NCBI GenBank assembly: GCA_029247265.1
Contig: JAQWLN010000194.1
Location: 1-42,565, forward strand
Direction: 5' to 3'
Length of the DNA stretch: 42,565 bases
Origin: Fuerstiella sp.
GTDB lineage: Bacteria > Planctomycetota > Planctomycetia > Planctomycetales > Planctomycetaceae
Part shown: positions 17,633 to 25,848 of the stretch, piece after piece
How positions within the stretch are numbered: position 1 is the stretch's first letter
How the letters are laid out: every line of letters begins with the position of its first letter
The notes under the pieces: generated by a model
What the model was told of the DNA's origin: nothing
The model's database searches: none
The model's input: only the letters and a program-made list of their open reading frames with translations
Made by a program: the position numbers and the translations under genes

Positions 17633-17957
17633 CACTATTCCCGGATTGCGTCGATGTCGCTGCTTCCTGCTCCACTTTCGCCAGCTCGCCCGAGATTCCT
17701 TCCAAGAGTTGCTGATAGTCGCTGCGCCGCTTTTCGTTCTCGGTCTCCATCTGCTTAAGCTTGCTTTTCAGTTCGTCGATATCGCTGGTCTCGAATTCAG
17801 CGATTGCTTCGTTCTGCAGAGCTTCCAGCTGCTTCGTGGCTTCCTCAAGCTGGGTCTGGGCCTGAATCTTCCGCTCGTTCAGACGTTCGTATTCTCCCTT
17901 GAGATCTTCAATCGACCGTACGGTTTTCTTTTTATCTTTTGCCATTGCTGACACCAT
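17622..17957 (-). CDS. Small coiled-coil protein in SbcCD-like operon
   Basis: A 111-residue acidic protein (107 if ATG 17945 is used in place of 17957) predicted to be almost wholly coiled coil: IEDLKGEYERLNERKIQAQ, TKQLEALQNEAIAEF, ELKSKLKQMETENEKRR, followed by a disordered Ser/Asp tail. It has no membrane segment, signal or cysteine. The gene lies 10 bases after the nuclease gene and overlaps the distal ATPase-half gene, so it is produced with them. I do not recognise a family. Its position suggests that it supplies part of the returning arm of the split Rad50-like coil or bridges the two halves; that is inference. A charged Lys-rich N-terminus (MAKDKKKTV) could contact DNA. Confidence 0.82.
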   Translation of the reverse strand: MVSAMAKDKKKTVRSIEDLKGEYERLNERKIQAQTQLEEATKQLEALQNEAIAEFETSDIDELKSKLKQMETENEKRRSDYQQLLEGISGELAKVEQEAATSTQSGNSDDA

Positions 17958-17967
17958 CCGTTTCGTT

Positions 17968-19002
17968 TCAGGAATCGCGGTTGTAATTGTCTGGCTGCTC
18001 GGAAGTCACCTCGGCCGCCAATCGCATGATCTCGTCGGCGACGGGTGCATCAAACTGATCCAGATGTTTCTTCAGGAATTCGTTCAGTCCGGCACCAGAG
18101 TCGGTGCGACGGGCGGTCAATTGACGCAGATCCGCAATGAATCCGGAACCGTGTTCTTCATCCGGCTCTTCAGATTCGACTTCCGGATGAAAAACGGCGT
18201 CAAATGGTTCGTGCGGCACGGTGACCCAGCGAATCTGCCATGAGTCACCACCTTGTGACTTGAACGCGAATGCATCTGAAGCATCGTCAGCGGATGTGCT
18301 GTCGGCCGGCAGCAGACATGGCACGGCCGGAATGTGTTCACGCGATGCATCGCTGCGGGCTCGCCGAGTAATATTTCCTGCTGTGACCCAGTGCGTACCA
18401 CCTTTGCTTACCGGTTGCAGACGCCGATGAATGTGTCCGTTGACGACCAGGTCGATGCCAGGTAATTCACCCGGCCGAACTTGCCCGGACTCTTCATATC
18501 CGGGAATAAGAATGTCGTGATGAGTGACCCAGACGACAACGTCTGCTGTGACGGAGTCGGCGACAAACTCTTTCGGAATCCGGTCACCCCACGCTGTTCC
18601 GCCCACGACCGTCTGCCGTCCGCTGACAGTACCCGTCCACGGTGATTCAGCGGAGATCCGTTTCAGGTGCCCGCCGGCGAACAGAATGTGAATGGAATCG
18701 TGCGGTTTCAGCGAATTCTCTCGAACGTCGTGGTTGCCGTAGATCGCCGGCAAGGGCTCATCGATTGATTCAATGATCGCCGACAGCAACCAGTTCGGAT
18801 TATCCTGAGGCAGTTGGAACAGGTCTCCCAGCAGGATCGGCTGCAGTTGATTCTCACGGGCAAATCGCAGGCACCAGCGAAACTTGTTAAGAGCAACCTG
18901 AGGGTAGTCGTCTTTGCGAAACCCGGGGATACGAGCTTCAAGATGCGGGTCGCCGATAAACAACAATCCCCGCACGTCGGTTGATGTGCTGCGCTCAGTC
19001 AT
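17968..19002 (-). CDS. Mre11/SbcD-like metallophosphoesterase
   Basis: A 344-residue calcineurin-like phosphoesterase with the five metal-binding motifs of the Mre11/SbcD type: GDPHL (D18, H20), LLGDLF (D60), YGNHD (N90, H91), THHD (H161) and NGHIHR (H190, H192). These would hold two Mn ions for DNA end processing. After residue 230 comes a C-terminal part that includes acidic EVESEEPDEEHGSGFIADLRQL and a helical end (AGLNEFLKKHLDQFD, VADEIMRLAAEV) resembling the Rad50-binding helices of Mre11. The ATG at 19002 is two bases beyond the stop of the Walker A-half gene, so the two are tightly coupled. The conserved partner context supports a nuclease acting with the split ATPase. A nucleotide phosphodiesterase is a less likely alternative. 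Confidence 0.9.
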   Translation of the reverse strand: MTERSTSTDVRGLLFIGDPHLEARIPGFRKDDYPQVALNKFRWCLRFARENQLQPILLGDLFQLPQDNPNWLLSAIIESIDEPLPAIYGNHDVRENSLKPHDSIHILFAGGHLKRISAESPWTGTVSGRQTVVGGTAWGDRIPKEFVADSVTADVVVWVTHHDILIPGYEESGQVRPGELPGIDLVVNGHIHRRLQPVSKGGTHWVTAGNITRRARSDASREHIPAVPCLLPADSTSADDASDAFAFKSQGGDSWQIRWVTVPHEPFDAVFHPEVESEEPDEEHGSGFIADLRQLTARRTDSGAGLNEFLKKHLDQFDAPVADEIMRLAAEVTSEQPDNYNRDS

Positions 19003-19004
19003 GA

Positions 19005-20528
19005 CTACGCGTCCCTGTCGACATGATCTGCATCCGTTGCCGAAACCAGAGAATGATCATGAATGGTGGGAACAGTCGACATTAGAGTTTCGGGATCGAT
19101 ACTTGCTCCGCAGGTGACACACGTGGGATTCGATTTTACAAACTGCCGAATTTGTATTTCACATTCCGACGTTTCTCTCTTTGTGTCGTCGGCAGTGCTG
19201 TCGGCTTTCGCAACAGAACTTCGTAATTGATTCAGTTTTTCGATCGTTGACGTCAGACAGTCTACGTCCAGTTGTTCCGCCGGTGCGGTGAGCCTTGCCA
19301 GAGTTGCCGCACCAGCGTTTGCCCTGGACACGACGGCTTGCTGGTCAGTGAGCGCAGCGATGAGATGTCGTAATCCGTCGGTTGGAGTTTCTTCTGCCGG
19401 CTTTTGCAATGACTTGAACGCCGCCTGCAAAGAATTCGCCGCTCGATTCCGTTGCCGAACATCAGTCAATTGCATGATGATTGTCTGCAACGTCTTTGTA
19501 TCGTTCATTTCCGGAACTGATTCGAGCGCTGACAGCGACTCAGTGATCCGGTCGACGTGCACCTGTTGAGCGGAGGCCGTCCCCAGCTGATCATGCATGT
19601 TGCGACACGCATCAGCTGGTTCCAGGTCAGGTGCCGGTGTCAGGGAAGCCAGCGTTGCTGCCTGAAGTCCACAGTCTCGTCGGTGCTGCTGCAGACCGGA
19701 CACCCGGTCCACGACATGACGCAAACGCGTTGCCGTCTGATTCGCACGGTCCAGATCGGTGGTGGTCGTCGTGGCCTGGTCAAGTTGTTCCAGCACGCAG
19801 CGCTGTGTCTGCAGCCGTTGGCACTCGCTGCGACTGCGATCCAGTTCGCCAGTGAGCCGTTTCAGGAGATGGATGCGCTGTTCAGCGGCCTGGGTCGCTT
19901 TTTGAGACACTTCCGCCTGAGCGATACGCTCGGCGATTTCGTCGACCGGTTCGAATGACTTCAGGCGAGAGGCATTGTTATCGATTTCCGCCCTTAGACG
20001 TTTTGCTTCGCCTTTGTTGTCTCGCAGGTTCAACCGATGTCGGTGCTGCATCTCAACCAATCGAGATGCGTCGGAGGAGGACGCGAAGAACGAAGCAGCC
20101 CGGCTGCCGGATTCACCCAGCAGGAAGACAGGCGATTTTTGCTCACCGAAATGGATGTCGTATTCGTGTTTGCTTTTTCCTGTTTCGGCCTCGACTCGGT
20201 CCAGTCGCAGAAGATCATGCAGTGAATCAGGAATCGAGGTGCCAACACGATGGACATCTTCACCATCAAGCGTGTACTTGACAGTCGTCTTCTTTCGTTC
20301 CCAGCAAATCGTGTGGACGTCGTCGGTCTCAACTGTGATCCGACAGCGCTTTGCTCCGTGGCGCATCACATGCGTCGAACGCCCGTTGGTCGCCAGAATC
20401 TGTAGTGCTGCCACGACGGCAGATTTGCCACAGTTATTCGGACCGGTCAATACCGTCAGGCCGTCCGCCAGATCAATTTCGGTCCGAGCGTGCGACATGA
20501 AGTTTTCGAGAATGATTCGTCGCAGCAT
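19005..20528 (-). CDS. Rad50/SbcC-like ATPase, N-terminal half (Walker A and zinc hook)
   Basis: A 507-residue protein from ATG 20528. The first 150 residues are the proximal ATPase lobe: MLRRIILENFMSHARTEIDL, then Walker A GPNNCGKS at 29-36 and VKYTLDGEDVHRVGTSIPDSLHDLL. Long coiled coil with breaks fills about 170-460. Near the end is CVTCG (C470, C473), the half zinc hook at the tip of Rad50 coils. The protein stops 33 residues later, so there is no returning coil, signature motif or Walker B here. Those functions are found in the last gene of the operon. Usual SbcC or Rad50 is one chain of about 900-1300 residues. The frame shows no decay and the downstream genes follow with almost no spacing, so the split looks stable and not like a broken gene. 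Confidence 0.88.
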   Translation of the reverse strand: MLRRIILENFMSHARTEIDLADGLTVLTGPNNCGKSAVVAALQILATNGRSTHVMRHGAKRCRITVETDDVHTICWERKKTTVKYTLDGEDVHRVGTSIPDSLHDLLRLDRVEAETGKSKHEYDIHFGEQKSPVFLLGESGSRAASFFASSSDASRLVEMQHRHRLNLRDNKGEAKRLRAEIDNNASRLKSFEPVDEIAERIAQAEVSQKATQAAEQRIHLLKRLTGELDRSRSECQRLQTQRCVLEQLDQATTTTTDLDRANQTATRLRHVVDRVSGLQQHRRDCGLQAATLASLTPAPDLEPADACRNMHDQLGTASAQQVHVDRITESLSALESVPEMNDTKTLQTIIMQLTDVRQRNRAANSLQAAFKSLQKPAEETPTDGLRHLIAALTDQQAVVSRANAGAATLARLTAPAEQLDVDCLTSTIEKLNQLRSSVAKADSTADDTKRETSECEIQIRQFVKSNPTCVTCGASIDPETLMSTVPTIHDHSLVSATDADHVDRDA

Positions 20529-20889
20529 GACGTGTGAAGAGCTGTTCTTTGCCGAGGCCGGGGCTAAGTACTGATGAATCTGAAGGAATCGTCACTGTCG
20601 CGATCCACGACGAAGAATAGCTGTCCGCATGCCAGATGACACGTCACTCGGCCCGATCAAATTCAGGCAGGGATCCTGCGGTAGAAATTACTTCAGAAGT
20701 GGCGGGGAGACCGCTTACAGCACGGGAATCGGACTTTAGTCAACCAACTCCGAGATCTCACGACAACAGTTCGGACCTGCCGCGTCGGTTTGTCGTCTCG
20801 GTGCGCGAAGTCCGGATGGGGCGCATGTCCCCTGTGATTCCACACACTTCACGGGGCAGACTGCGACGTACTTCGAATATCACCACTGA
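20529..20889. other. Intergenic region upstream of SbcCD-like operon
   Basis: This 361-base stretch separates the stop of the ABC ATPase gene from the start of the Walker A-half gene, both minus strand. It should hold the promoter of the nuclease operon. I see no convincing gene, strong hairpin or repeat. A plus-strand open frame across part of it has unfavourable composition and extends antisense into the ABC gene, so I do not count it. Confidence 0.5.
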
Positions 20890-21576
20890 TCACGCAGCAC
20901 TGGATGCGAGCGGCGTATCGACGATGGTGCCGTCCACGAGACTCAGCGAACGCTGTGCGTGCTGTGCTGCGAATTGGTCGTGGGTGACCATGATGATCGA
21001 GCGGCCTTCGCTGTGGAAATCCGACAGCAGACTCATGACCTGTTCTCGGGAATCCGGGTCCAGGTTGCCCGTCGGTTCATCGGCGAGGATCACCTGAGGA
21101 TCGTTGGTCAGCGTTCGAGCGAGAGCGACTCGTTGCTGCTGGCCCTGACTGAGTTCTGAGGGCAGATGATGCAGGCGGTCCGCAAGTCCCACACGGCTGA
21201 GCAGTTCGCTGGCTCTTTCCTGTTGCGCGGATGGGGATGCGCCAGCCAGACTCAATGGTATCTGCACGTTTTCAATGGCTGAAAGCCACGACACCAGGTT
21301 GAACGACTGAAAGACGAAACCCAGGCTCCGCAACCGCAGATTTGTGCGTTGGGCCAATGACATGTCGTACAGCGATTCACCGCGGAACAGCACCTCACCC
21401 GATGTCGGAGCCATCATGCCTCCCAGCAGCGACAACAGCGTCGTCTTACCGCTGCCGCTGGGACCGACAACCGCAATAAACTCGTTGTCGCCGATGGCCA
21501 GCGATGTTTCGTTCAGAGCGTTCACTGCCTGGCCGCGACATTCGTAAGTCTTGATGATGTTGTTGAGCTGAAACAC
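20890..21576 (-). CDS. LolD/MacB-type ABC transporter ATPase
   Basis: A 228-residue ATPase starting at GTG 21576, which has AAGGA about ten bases upstream and no in-frame ATG nearby. Motifs are complete: Walker [10 protein letters not shown] (38-46), Q-loop FVFQS (Q90), signature LSQGQ (142-146), Walker B VILADEPT (162-169) and the switch MVTHD. It belongs to the lipoprotein-release/MacB branch that pairs with FtsX-like permeases and drives transport or mechanotransmission across the envelope. The adjacent permease at 21653-22882 (76-base gap) is the partner. The substrate is not evident; the cluster with secreted cysteine-bearing proteins and a ceramidase may point to lipid or metal-related export, which is inference. 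Confidence 0.95.
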   Translation of the reverse strand: MFQLNNIIKTYECRGQAVNALNETSLAIGDNEFIAVVGPSGSGKTTLLSLLGGMMAPTSGEVLFRGESLYDMSLAQRTNLRLRSLGFVFQSFNLVSWLSAIENVQIPLSLAGASPSAQQERASELLSRVGLADRLHHLPSELSQGQQQRVALARTLTNDPQVILADEPTGNLDPDSREQVMSLLSDFHSEGRSIIMVTHDQFAAQHAQRSLSLVDGTIVDTPLASSAA

Positions 21577-21652
21577 GATGTCATTCCTTTGAACTGCGTG
21601 CTATTCGTTGTGAGGTTGACGGACCGGAAGGCCACTCTGCGAGCACATTGCG

Positions 21653-22882
21653 TCAGCCTTCACTAAAGCACAGACATGGATCGAGTCCTGCGGCTCGGCG
21701 TGCGGGCAGGTAACTGGCACCAACAGCGATCAGTGTGGCGGTCGCGATTCCGACTCCGCACAGATAGGGCATCGGCAGAACACTTACTCCGACAAGCTGC
21801 GGTCCCAGCACCATGGCCAGAACGGTACCCGCAACAAATCCGAGACTTCCGCCCGCGATGCCCAGGATTGTGGCCTTACCCAGAAACATCTTTGTCACGT
21901 AACCGGGAGTGGCTCCGAGTGCCATCAGCGTGCCGATTTCCCGTCGCCGTTCAGAGACGTTGGCGTACATCACGCTGGCGATGCTGGCCCCGGCGACCAG
22001 CAACAGAATGCCGAAAAAGACCCAGGACAATCGCGACATCAGGCCATTCACCGCGACCTGAGCTTCCACGACCTGAGCGATTGTGACGATACGGGTGTTC
22101 GGCAGTTCGTTCGACAGGTCTGTGATCAGACTCCCCGCTGCGTCTTCGCAGCAGGCCATGATTTCGATCACGTTCACAACAGGTCCGGAATCGCTTAGGC
22201 GCTGGACGCTGTGCAGATGGGTGAATAAACGACCATCGTCGATCGTTCCTGTAGGCGGCAACACAGACAGCACCTGAAATGATTCACCCAGCAGTGACAG
22301 TTTATCGCCCGTCTCGGCCTCTAGTTGCTCGGCAATGTCAGCTCCCAGAATCAATTCGTCTTTGCCGAGGTCCTGAACGGTTCGCTGCGTCGCCAGAGAC
22401 GTAAGATCTGTTTCTCCGCTGGTGTCTGTCACCGGCTTTGTGCAGCAGCCTCGATCGGTGCCTACAGGATTTGACAGGAAACTCATGCCCTGCCACGCTG
22501 ACTTTGCTTCGAATTCGGAACGGGGAAGAATCCCGGTCAGTGTCACAGGAATAGAATCGACTTCCGCAGCCACACACAGCTTGGGAGCCAGATTTTCAAC
22601 ACCCGCCATTCGAGCAAAGGCCAGCTGCGTGACGTATTCTTCGGGCATGGTCTGCCCGTGCATGTCCGCAGAATAATAATCCTGCAGAGTTACGCCCGGC
22701 GGCAGCACCAGCACGTTGGCCCCCAGTGAGCGCATGTCACCGGCAATCTTCTCTTCCGAAAACACTGTGATGCTTTGAATAGCCACCAAAGCGGTCACAC
22801 CCAGAGCAACGGCTGCCAGGCTGGTCATCAGCGACGTGGGGCGCTGCCACAATTCTTTCCAGATGAGATGACGAATTTTCAT
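21653..22882 (-). CDS. FtsX/MacB-like ABC permease with paired cysteines
   Basis: A 409-residue permease from ATG 22882 with the MacB layout: one N-terminal membrane helix ([21 protein letters not shown]), a large periplasmic domain (about 45-280), and three C-terminal helices ([55 protein letters not shown]) around the FtsX motif [19 protein letters not shown]. The periplasmic domain has two adjacent cysteine pairs, GCCTKP (146-147) and MACCEDA (244-245), plus C103. Most MacB/LolC domains lack these, so metal or disulfide chemistry is plausible. It lies 76 bases upstream of its ATPase and 90 bases after a secreted protein that itself ends in a CC...C segment. The cargo is unknown. Confidence 0.92.
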   Translation of the reverse strand: MKIRHLIWKELWQRPTSLMTSLAAVALGVTALVAIQSITVFSEEKIAGDMRSLGANVLVLPPGVTLQDYYSADMHGQTMPEEYVTQLAFARMAGVENLAPKLCVAAEVDSIPVTLTGILPRSEFEAKSAWQGMSFLSNPVGTDRGCCTKPVTDTSGETDLTSLATQRTVQDLGKDELILGADIAEQLEAETGDKLSLLGESFQVLSVLPPTGTIDDGRLFTHLHSVQRLSDSGPVVNVIEIMACCEDAAGSLITDLSNELPNTRIVTIAQVVEAQVAVNGLMSRLSWVFFGILLLVAGASIASVMYANVSERRREIGTLMALGATPGYVTKMFLGKATILGIAGGSLGFVAGTVLAMVLGPQLVGVSVLPMPYLCGVGIATATLIAVGASYLPARRAAGLDPCLCFSEG

Positions 22883-22972
22883 GGAGTCCGTTCCTTCAAA
22901 GGAAATTCTGCTTCAACGCCGAAGTGCGGCACCCGAACCAGTGATACGTCCGCCGTTGGATGCACTACATTC

Positions 22973-23761
22973 TTAACGGCGAGTCGTCGGCTTAGCGGCG
23001 GTTGCTGCTTTGCGGTGTTTGCAGTTTGGATCTGCACAGCACTGTCCGGCTGCAGCTAATCGGTTCATCAGGATCGTCGGCGTCACTTTGTCATTATAAG
23101 TGCCCAGCAGAACACCAGGAGGAGCCATAAACGCCGTGACTGCGCTCCGGGTATCCGGTCGCACCTTCAGTTGCTGCAGAAATTTCACTTCCGCAGGATC
23201 ACTCGCCTGAATGCTGACAAGCTGAGTTCGATTCACGTTCAGCTTGTCGGACCTGAACTGTTGAATGCCAGCTGGCACGTTCTGTGCTCCGGCGGGCTGA
23301 ACACAAAGCAGAACAAGCTTCTTGTCCTGCAGAGCTCGCATGCACTTAGTCTGCCCGGGAGTCACAATGGCCGATGCCACGTGTGCCGGCAGCAGCCTCT
23401 GAGCGAATACTCCGGTGATGGCGCCGTTCGGTGCGATCGCCATTACGGCAGGCATCGGGGTGCGGCTGGCGTCGTACTGTTCAACGACCGCACGTTCCTG
23501 CGCATCGGTGATATTGATCGGGACGAGCGCTGCGTTGTCACGGCGTTGCAGTTCCGTGTTCAACACCTTGTGCATCGCCTGAGTCGCTGCGTTATTTGTG
23601 CGATAGAACAGAATGAAGGCGAATTTCTGCTGGCTGGCGGCGGTCGCGAGAGAACTTTGACCGGCCGAATCTGCCAGTGCTGCCGAGGTCTGGGAAAAGC
23701 ATATAGCAGCAAGGGCAGGAATGAGCATGGTGGCCCTGCCGCGTCGACCCAAAATAGTCAT
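22973..23761 (-). CDS. Secreted thioredoxin-fold-like protein with C-terminal CCxxxxC
   Basis: A 262-residue protein from ATG 23761; the ATG overlaps the TGA of the preceding small frame (ATGA). It has a signal peptide (ATMLIPALAAICFSQTSAALA). Residues 45-125 look like a thioredoxin-type fold (KFAFILFYRTNNAATQAMHKVL, NITDAQERAVVEQYDASRTPMPAVMAIAPNGAITG), but the redox CxxC is replaced by NNAA. A second related half follows (KKLVLLCVQPA, VKFLQQLKVRPD). The tail carries GQCCADPNCKH, a possible metal-binding site, then a Lys/Arg-rich end. I know of no assigned function. Its position just before the CC-containing ABC permease suggests a periplasmic partner or chaperone of that exporter. Confidence 0.85.
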   Translation of the reverse strand: MTILGRRGRATMLIPALAAICFSQTSAALADSAGQSSLATAASQQKFAFILFYRTNNAATQAMHKVLNTELQRRDNAALVPINITDAQERAVVEQYDASRTPMPAVMAIAPNGAITGVFAQRLLPAHVASAIVTPGQTKCMRALQDKKLVLLCVQPAGAQNVPAGIQQFRSDKLNVNRTQLVSIQASDPAEVKFLQQLKVRPDTRSAVTAFMAPPGVLLGTYNDKVTPTILMNRLAAAGQCCADPNCKHRKAATAAKPTTRR

Positions 23762-24072
23762 TGCGGGAACTCCTTTTCTGAGGTCACTTTTGTTCGATGA
23801 AACAGTCTGAGAAGACTGAAAGCGGCGCCGCGTCCGTGCAGATTCGCGTTTCCATCACTTTCGTCAGGATTGCCCGCCGGAATCAACAGTTCCGGCGGCC
23901 CTTCATGAGAAATGCTGCCGGTCAGTTCGGTTGTGTCGATCACGTTCTGCGTAATGGCCCGGTCGTGGACAATCACGATTTCAACGATCGACTTGAATCC
24001 TCGAGAGCATGCAGCGTGGCAGGCCGGAATACAGTCGCAGACAAGACAAAGCGGTCTGCCGTCTTCGGCCAA
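23758..24072 (-). CDS. Possible Cys-rich small protein (hypothetical)
   Basis: A 104-residue frame starts at a TTG six bases after the ceramidase stop and ends at a TGA overlapping the ATG of the thioredoxin-like gene. Near the N-terminus is a dense cysteine segment (CLVCDCIPACHAAC), followed by IVEIVIVHDRAITQNVIDTTELTGSI and a basic C-terminus. Third-position composition looks like its neighbours, and the ATGA overlap is typical of real operon genes. Against it, the TTG lacks an obvious ribosome site and I recognise no family. If real, it is a fourth consecutive cysteine-bearing product in this cluster. It may instead be the coding-like spacer of a longer operon. Confidence 0.42.
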   Translation of the reverse strand: MAEDGRPLCLVCDCIPACHAACSRGFKSIVEIVIVHDRAITQNVIDTTELTGSISHEGPPELLIPAGNPDESDGNANLHGRGAAFSLLRLFHRTKVTSEKEFPQ

Positions 24073-24078
24073 AAGAAC

Positions 24079-25500
24079 TCAGCGAAGCTGTTTCAACAAT
24101 CGCAGCAACTCGTTCCTGATCTTGGATTCTGCGGCGACTTCAAGATGACTGCTGCGAGCCGGCCAGGTTTCATAGCCGCCCCAGCGATGCTGCTGCTCCG
24201 ACGGCAGGTAGCCGCTGTAACCGTTCGCGAGTTCCATTGTCATGGTATGCTTGAATGGACTCCCCGCTTTGATTGCGAGTCCCGTTTCAGAAAAGACTTC
24301 GCACGGTGCGGCGGCGATTCCGATTTCACCAAGTCGGATGGCCTGCAACGGAACGTCGTACCGGCCTGGATATTCCCGCAGCTGCATGGCTTCCTGAGCA
24401 TAAATGCGACTCCAGCGATGAGTGCCATTGTTGTCCGGCTGATTCAGCAGTCGGGTGGCCCATTCAATGCGTTCCTCATTCGGCTTGCGAACGTTCAGCG
24501 GAAGTTCTGCCATGACAACGTCCAGCGATTTTGGGATTTTGTGTGTGATCTTCGACAGAAGATCAATACTTTCATCAGCCAGCATACTGCCGAAGTGTTC
24601 CATGCGGGACCACGGTGGATTTGGTCCCTCGGTCCGTCGAAATGAACCAATGTCTCCACTGGTCGCGTTGCTCATGATGCCGACGAATGGTGCATTGTCA
24701 TCTCTCGAAGATAGTTTTTCTTCCAGTCGTCTGGCATAGCAGCCAAAGTAATCGGCGCTGACCAGGCCGCCGGCGTACCCGCCGCAGTAATGCACGCTGA
24801 GATTTCCCAGCAGCGCCAGCGGCCGACCGTCAGCATGTTGAATCGACAGCACGGAAAAATCCGGATCAACAGCACCGGCGGGACCGATGACAGCATCGCT
24901 CCTGCCAGCAACGGACTTGATGACTTCCCCTGCCTCTCCGAATGGATTAGCGCCGACCGATCCTGGCTTGCACAGTGACCGGCGACACGCTGCCAGAGCC
25001 GGTTTGGAAAACGTGCCAAATCCAACCTTTGCCGGAACAAGATTCTCGAAGGCTTTCACAGCGGCCTGGGCGATCCGCTCGGCAACCAGAGAACGATACG
25101 CTTCGTCCGGTGGTCGAGTACTGATTCGAACGACTCGTGGCGTGGCGTGCGAATGTGTCGCCGCCATCAGCTGGTGATTGACCGGGATCCCCGTCTTCGC
25201 AAACACGAGTTTCTTCGCCGCGTCATAGACTTCGCGATCAATCAGGCACATGTCGTTGACGACGATCAGAACGGATGTTTCGCCGATTTTCAGCACCAGA
25301 GCCCGCGACGTCAGTGGATCATGCACTCCACGTACGGGACCGGGTTTACTGATGGGGCCATCCAGGGAAACACCATCGCCGGGCGTCAGGTCGGCTGTCG
25401 CGGCTCCCGCGTAAAACGTTTCTGCGTATGCAAACCCCGCATTCAGTGACAGCAAAATTCCGAATGTCAGAAGTCGCGTAATGGATCGCTTCAGGGTCAT
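24079..25500 (-). CDS. Secreted neutral ceramidase-like protein
   Basis: A 473-residue protein from ATG 25500 with a signal peptide (LLTFGILLSLNAGFAYA). It matches the neutral/alkaline non-lysosomal ceramidase N-terminal domain: FYAGAATADLTP at the start of the mature chain, HDPLTSRALVLKIG, LIVVNDMCLI, and the metal ligand region MAATHSHATPR (H116, H118), followed by LLGNLSVHYCGG. Bacterial members of this broad group hydrolyse ceramides or unknown amide substrates. The C-terminal domain of classical neutral ceramidases is missing, as is common in planctomycete versions. It heads the minus-strand cluster that leads to the ABC exporter. Many such proteins lack tested activity, so substrate is uncertain. 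Confidence 0.9.
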   Translation of the reverse strand: MTLKRSITRLLTFGILLSLNAGFAYAETFYAGAATADLTPGDGVSLDGPISKPGPVRGVHDPLTSRALVLKIGETSVLIVVNDMCLIDREVYDAAKKLVFAKTGIPVNHQLMAATHSHATPRVVRISTRPPDEAYRSLVAERIAQAAVKAFENLVPAKVGFGTFSKPALAACRRSLCKPGSVGANPFGEAGEVIKSVAGRSDAVIGPAGAVDPDFSVLSIQHADGRPLALLGNLSVHYCGGYAGGLVSADYFGCYARRLEEKLSSRDDNAPFVGIMSNATSGDIGSFRRTEGPNPPWSRMEHFGSMLADESIDLLSKITHKIPKSLDVVMAELPLNVRKPNEERIEWATRLLNQPDNNGTHRWSRIYAQEAMQLREYPGRYDVPLQAIRLGEIGIAAAPCEVFSETGLAIKAGSPFKHTMTMELANGYSGYLPSEQQHRWGGYETWPARSSHLEVAAESKIRNELLRLLKQLR

Positions 25501-25848
25501 GACTGGTCACTCCTGCCGTGTTGGATCTCAAACGACGAAAACACGCGGCATCCGGTGTTACGTGGAAACAACAGCGTTTTACGATTTGTTTGCTTCGGTG
25601 TACGAATCATCCTGAAGTGACTGTGTCCGGGAATGCTGGACCCGGAACAGTATCAGATCACGATGGATGACTCCCTGTTACGTTGCTTCACAAGTCACAC
25701 GGCATCGTCAATGTCCGGGGTCAAGGTGGGTAAAATCCCGTAGGTTTTTAGATACGAAAGATCCACACAGCGCTAGTGCCGATGGTACCTAAAGAGGACA
25801 AAAACATGCCCGCACGGGATGCGTGCATCCGATGAGCAGGAGCAAATC
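25501..25848. other. Divergent intergenic region, small hairpin near right end
   Basis: This 348-base gap lies between the ceramidase gene (minus) and the TPR/GT41 gene (plus) and should contain both promoters. The only structure seen is a short perfect hairpin, GGATGC-GT-GCATCC at 25817-25830, just ahead of the ribosome site of the plus-strand gene, which could modulate its translation. No coding frame or repeat is supported. Confidence 0.45.

Noticed and set aside
20636..21097. Plus-strand frame across the gap upstream of the SbcCD-like operon
   Set aside because: Arg/Ser/Thr-rich product without pattern; half of it is antisense to the ABC ATPase gene.
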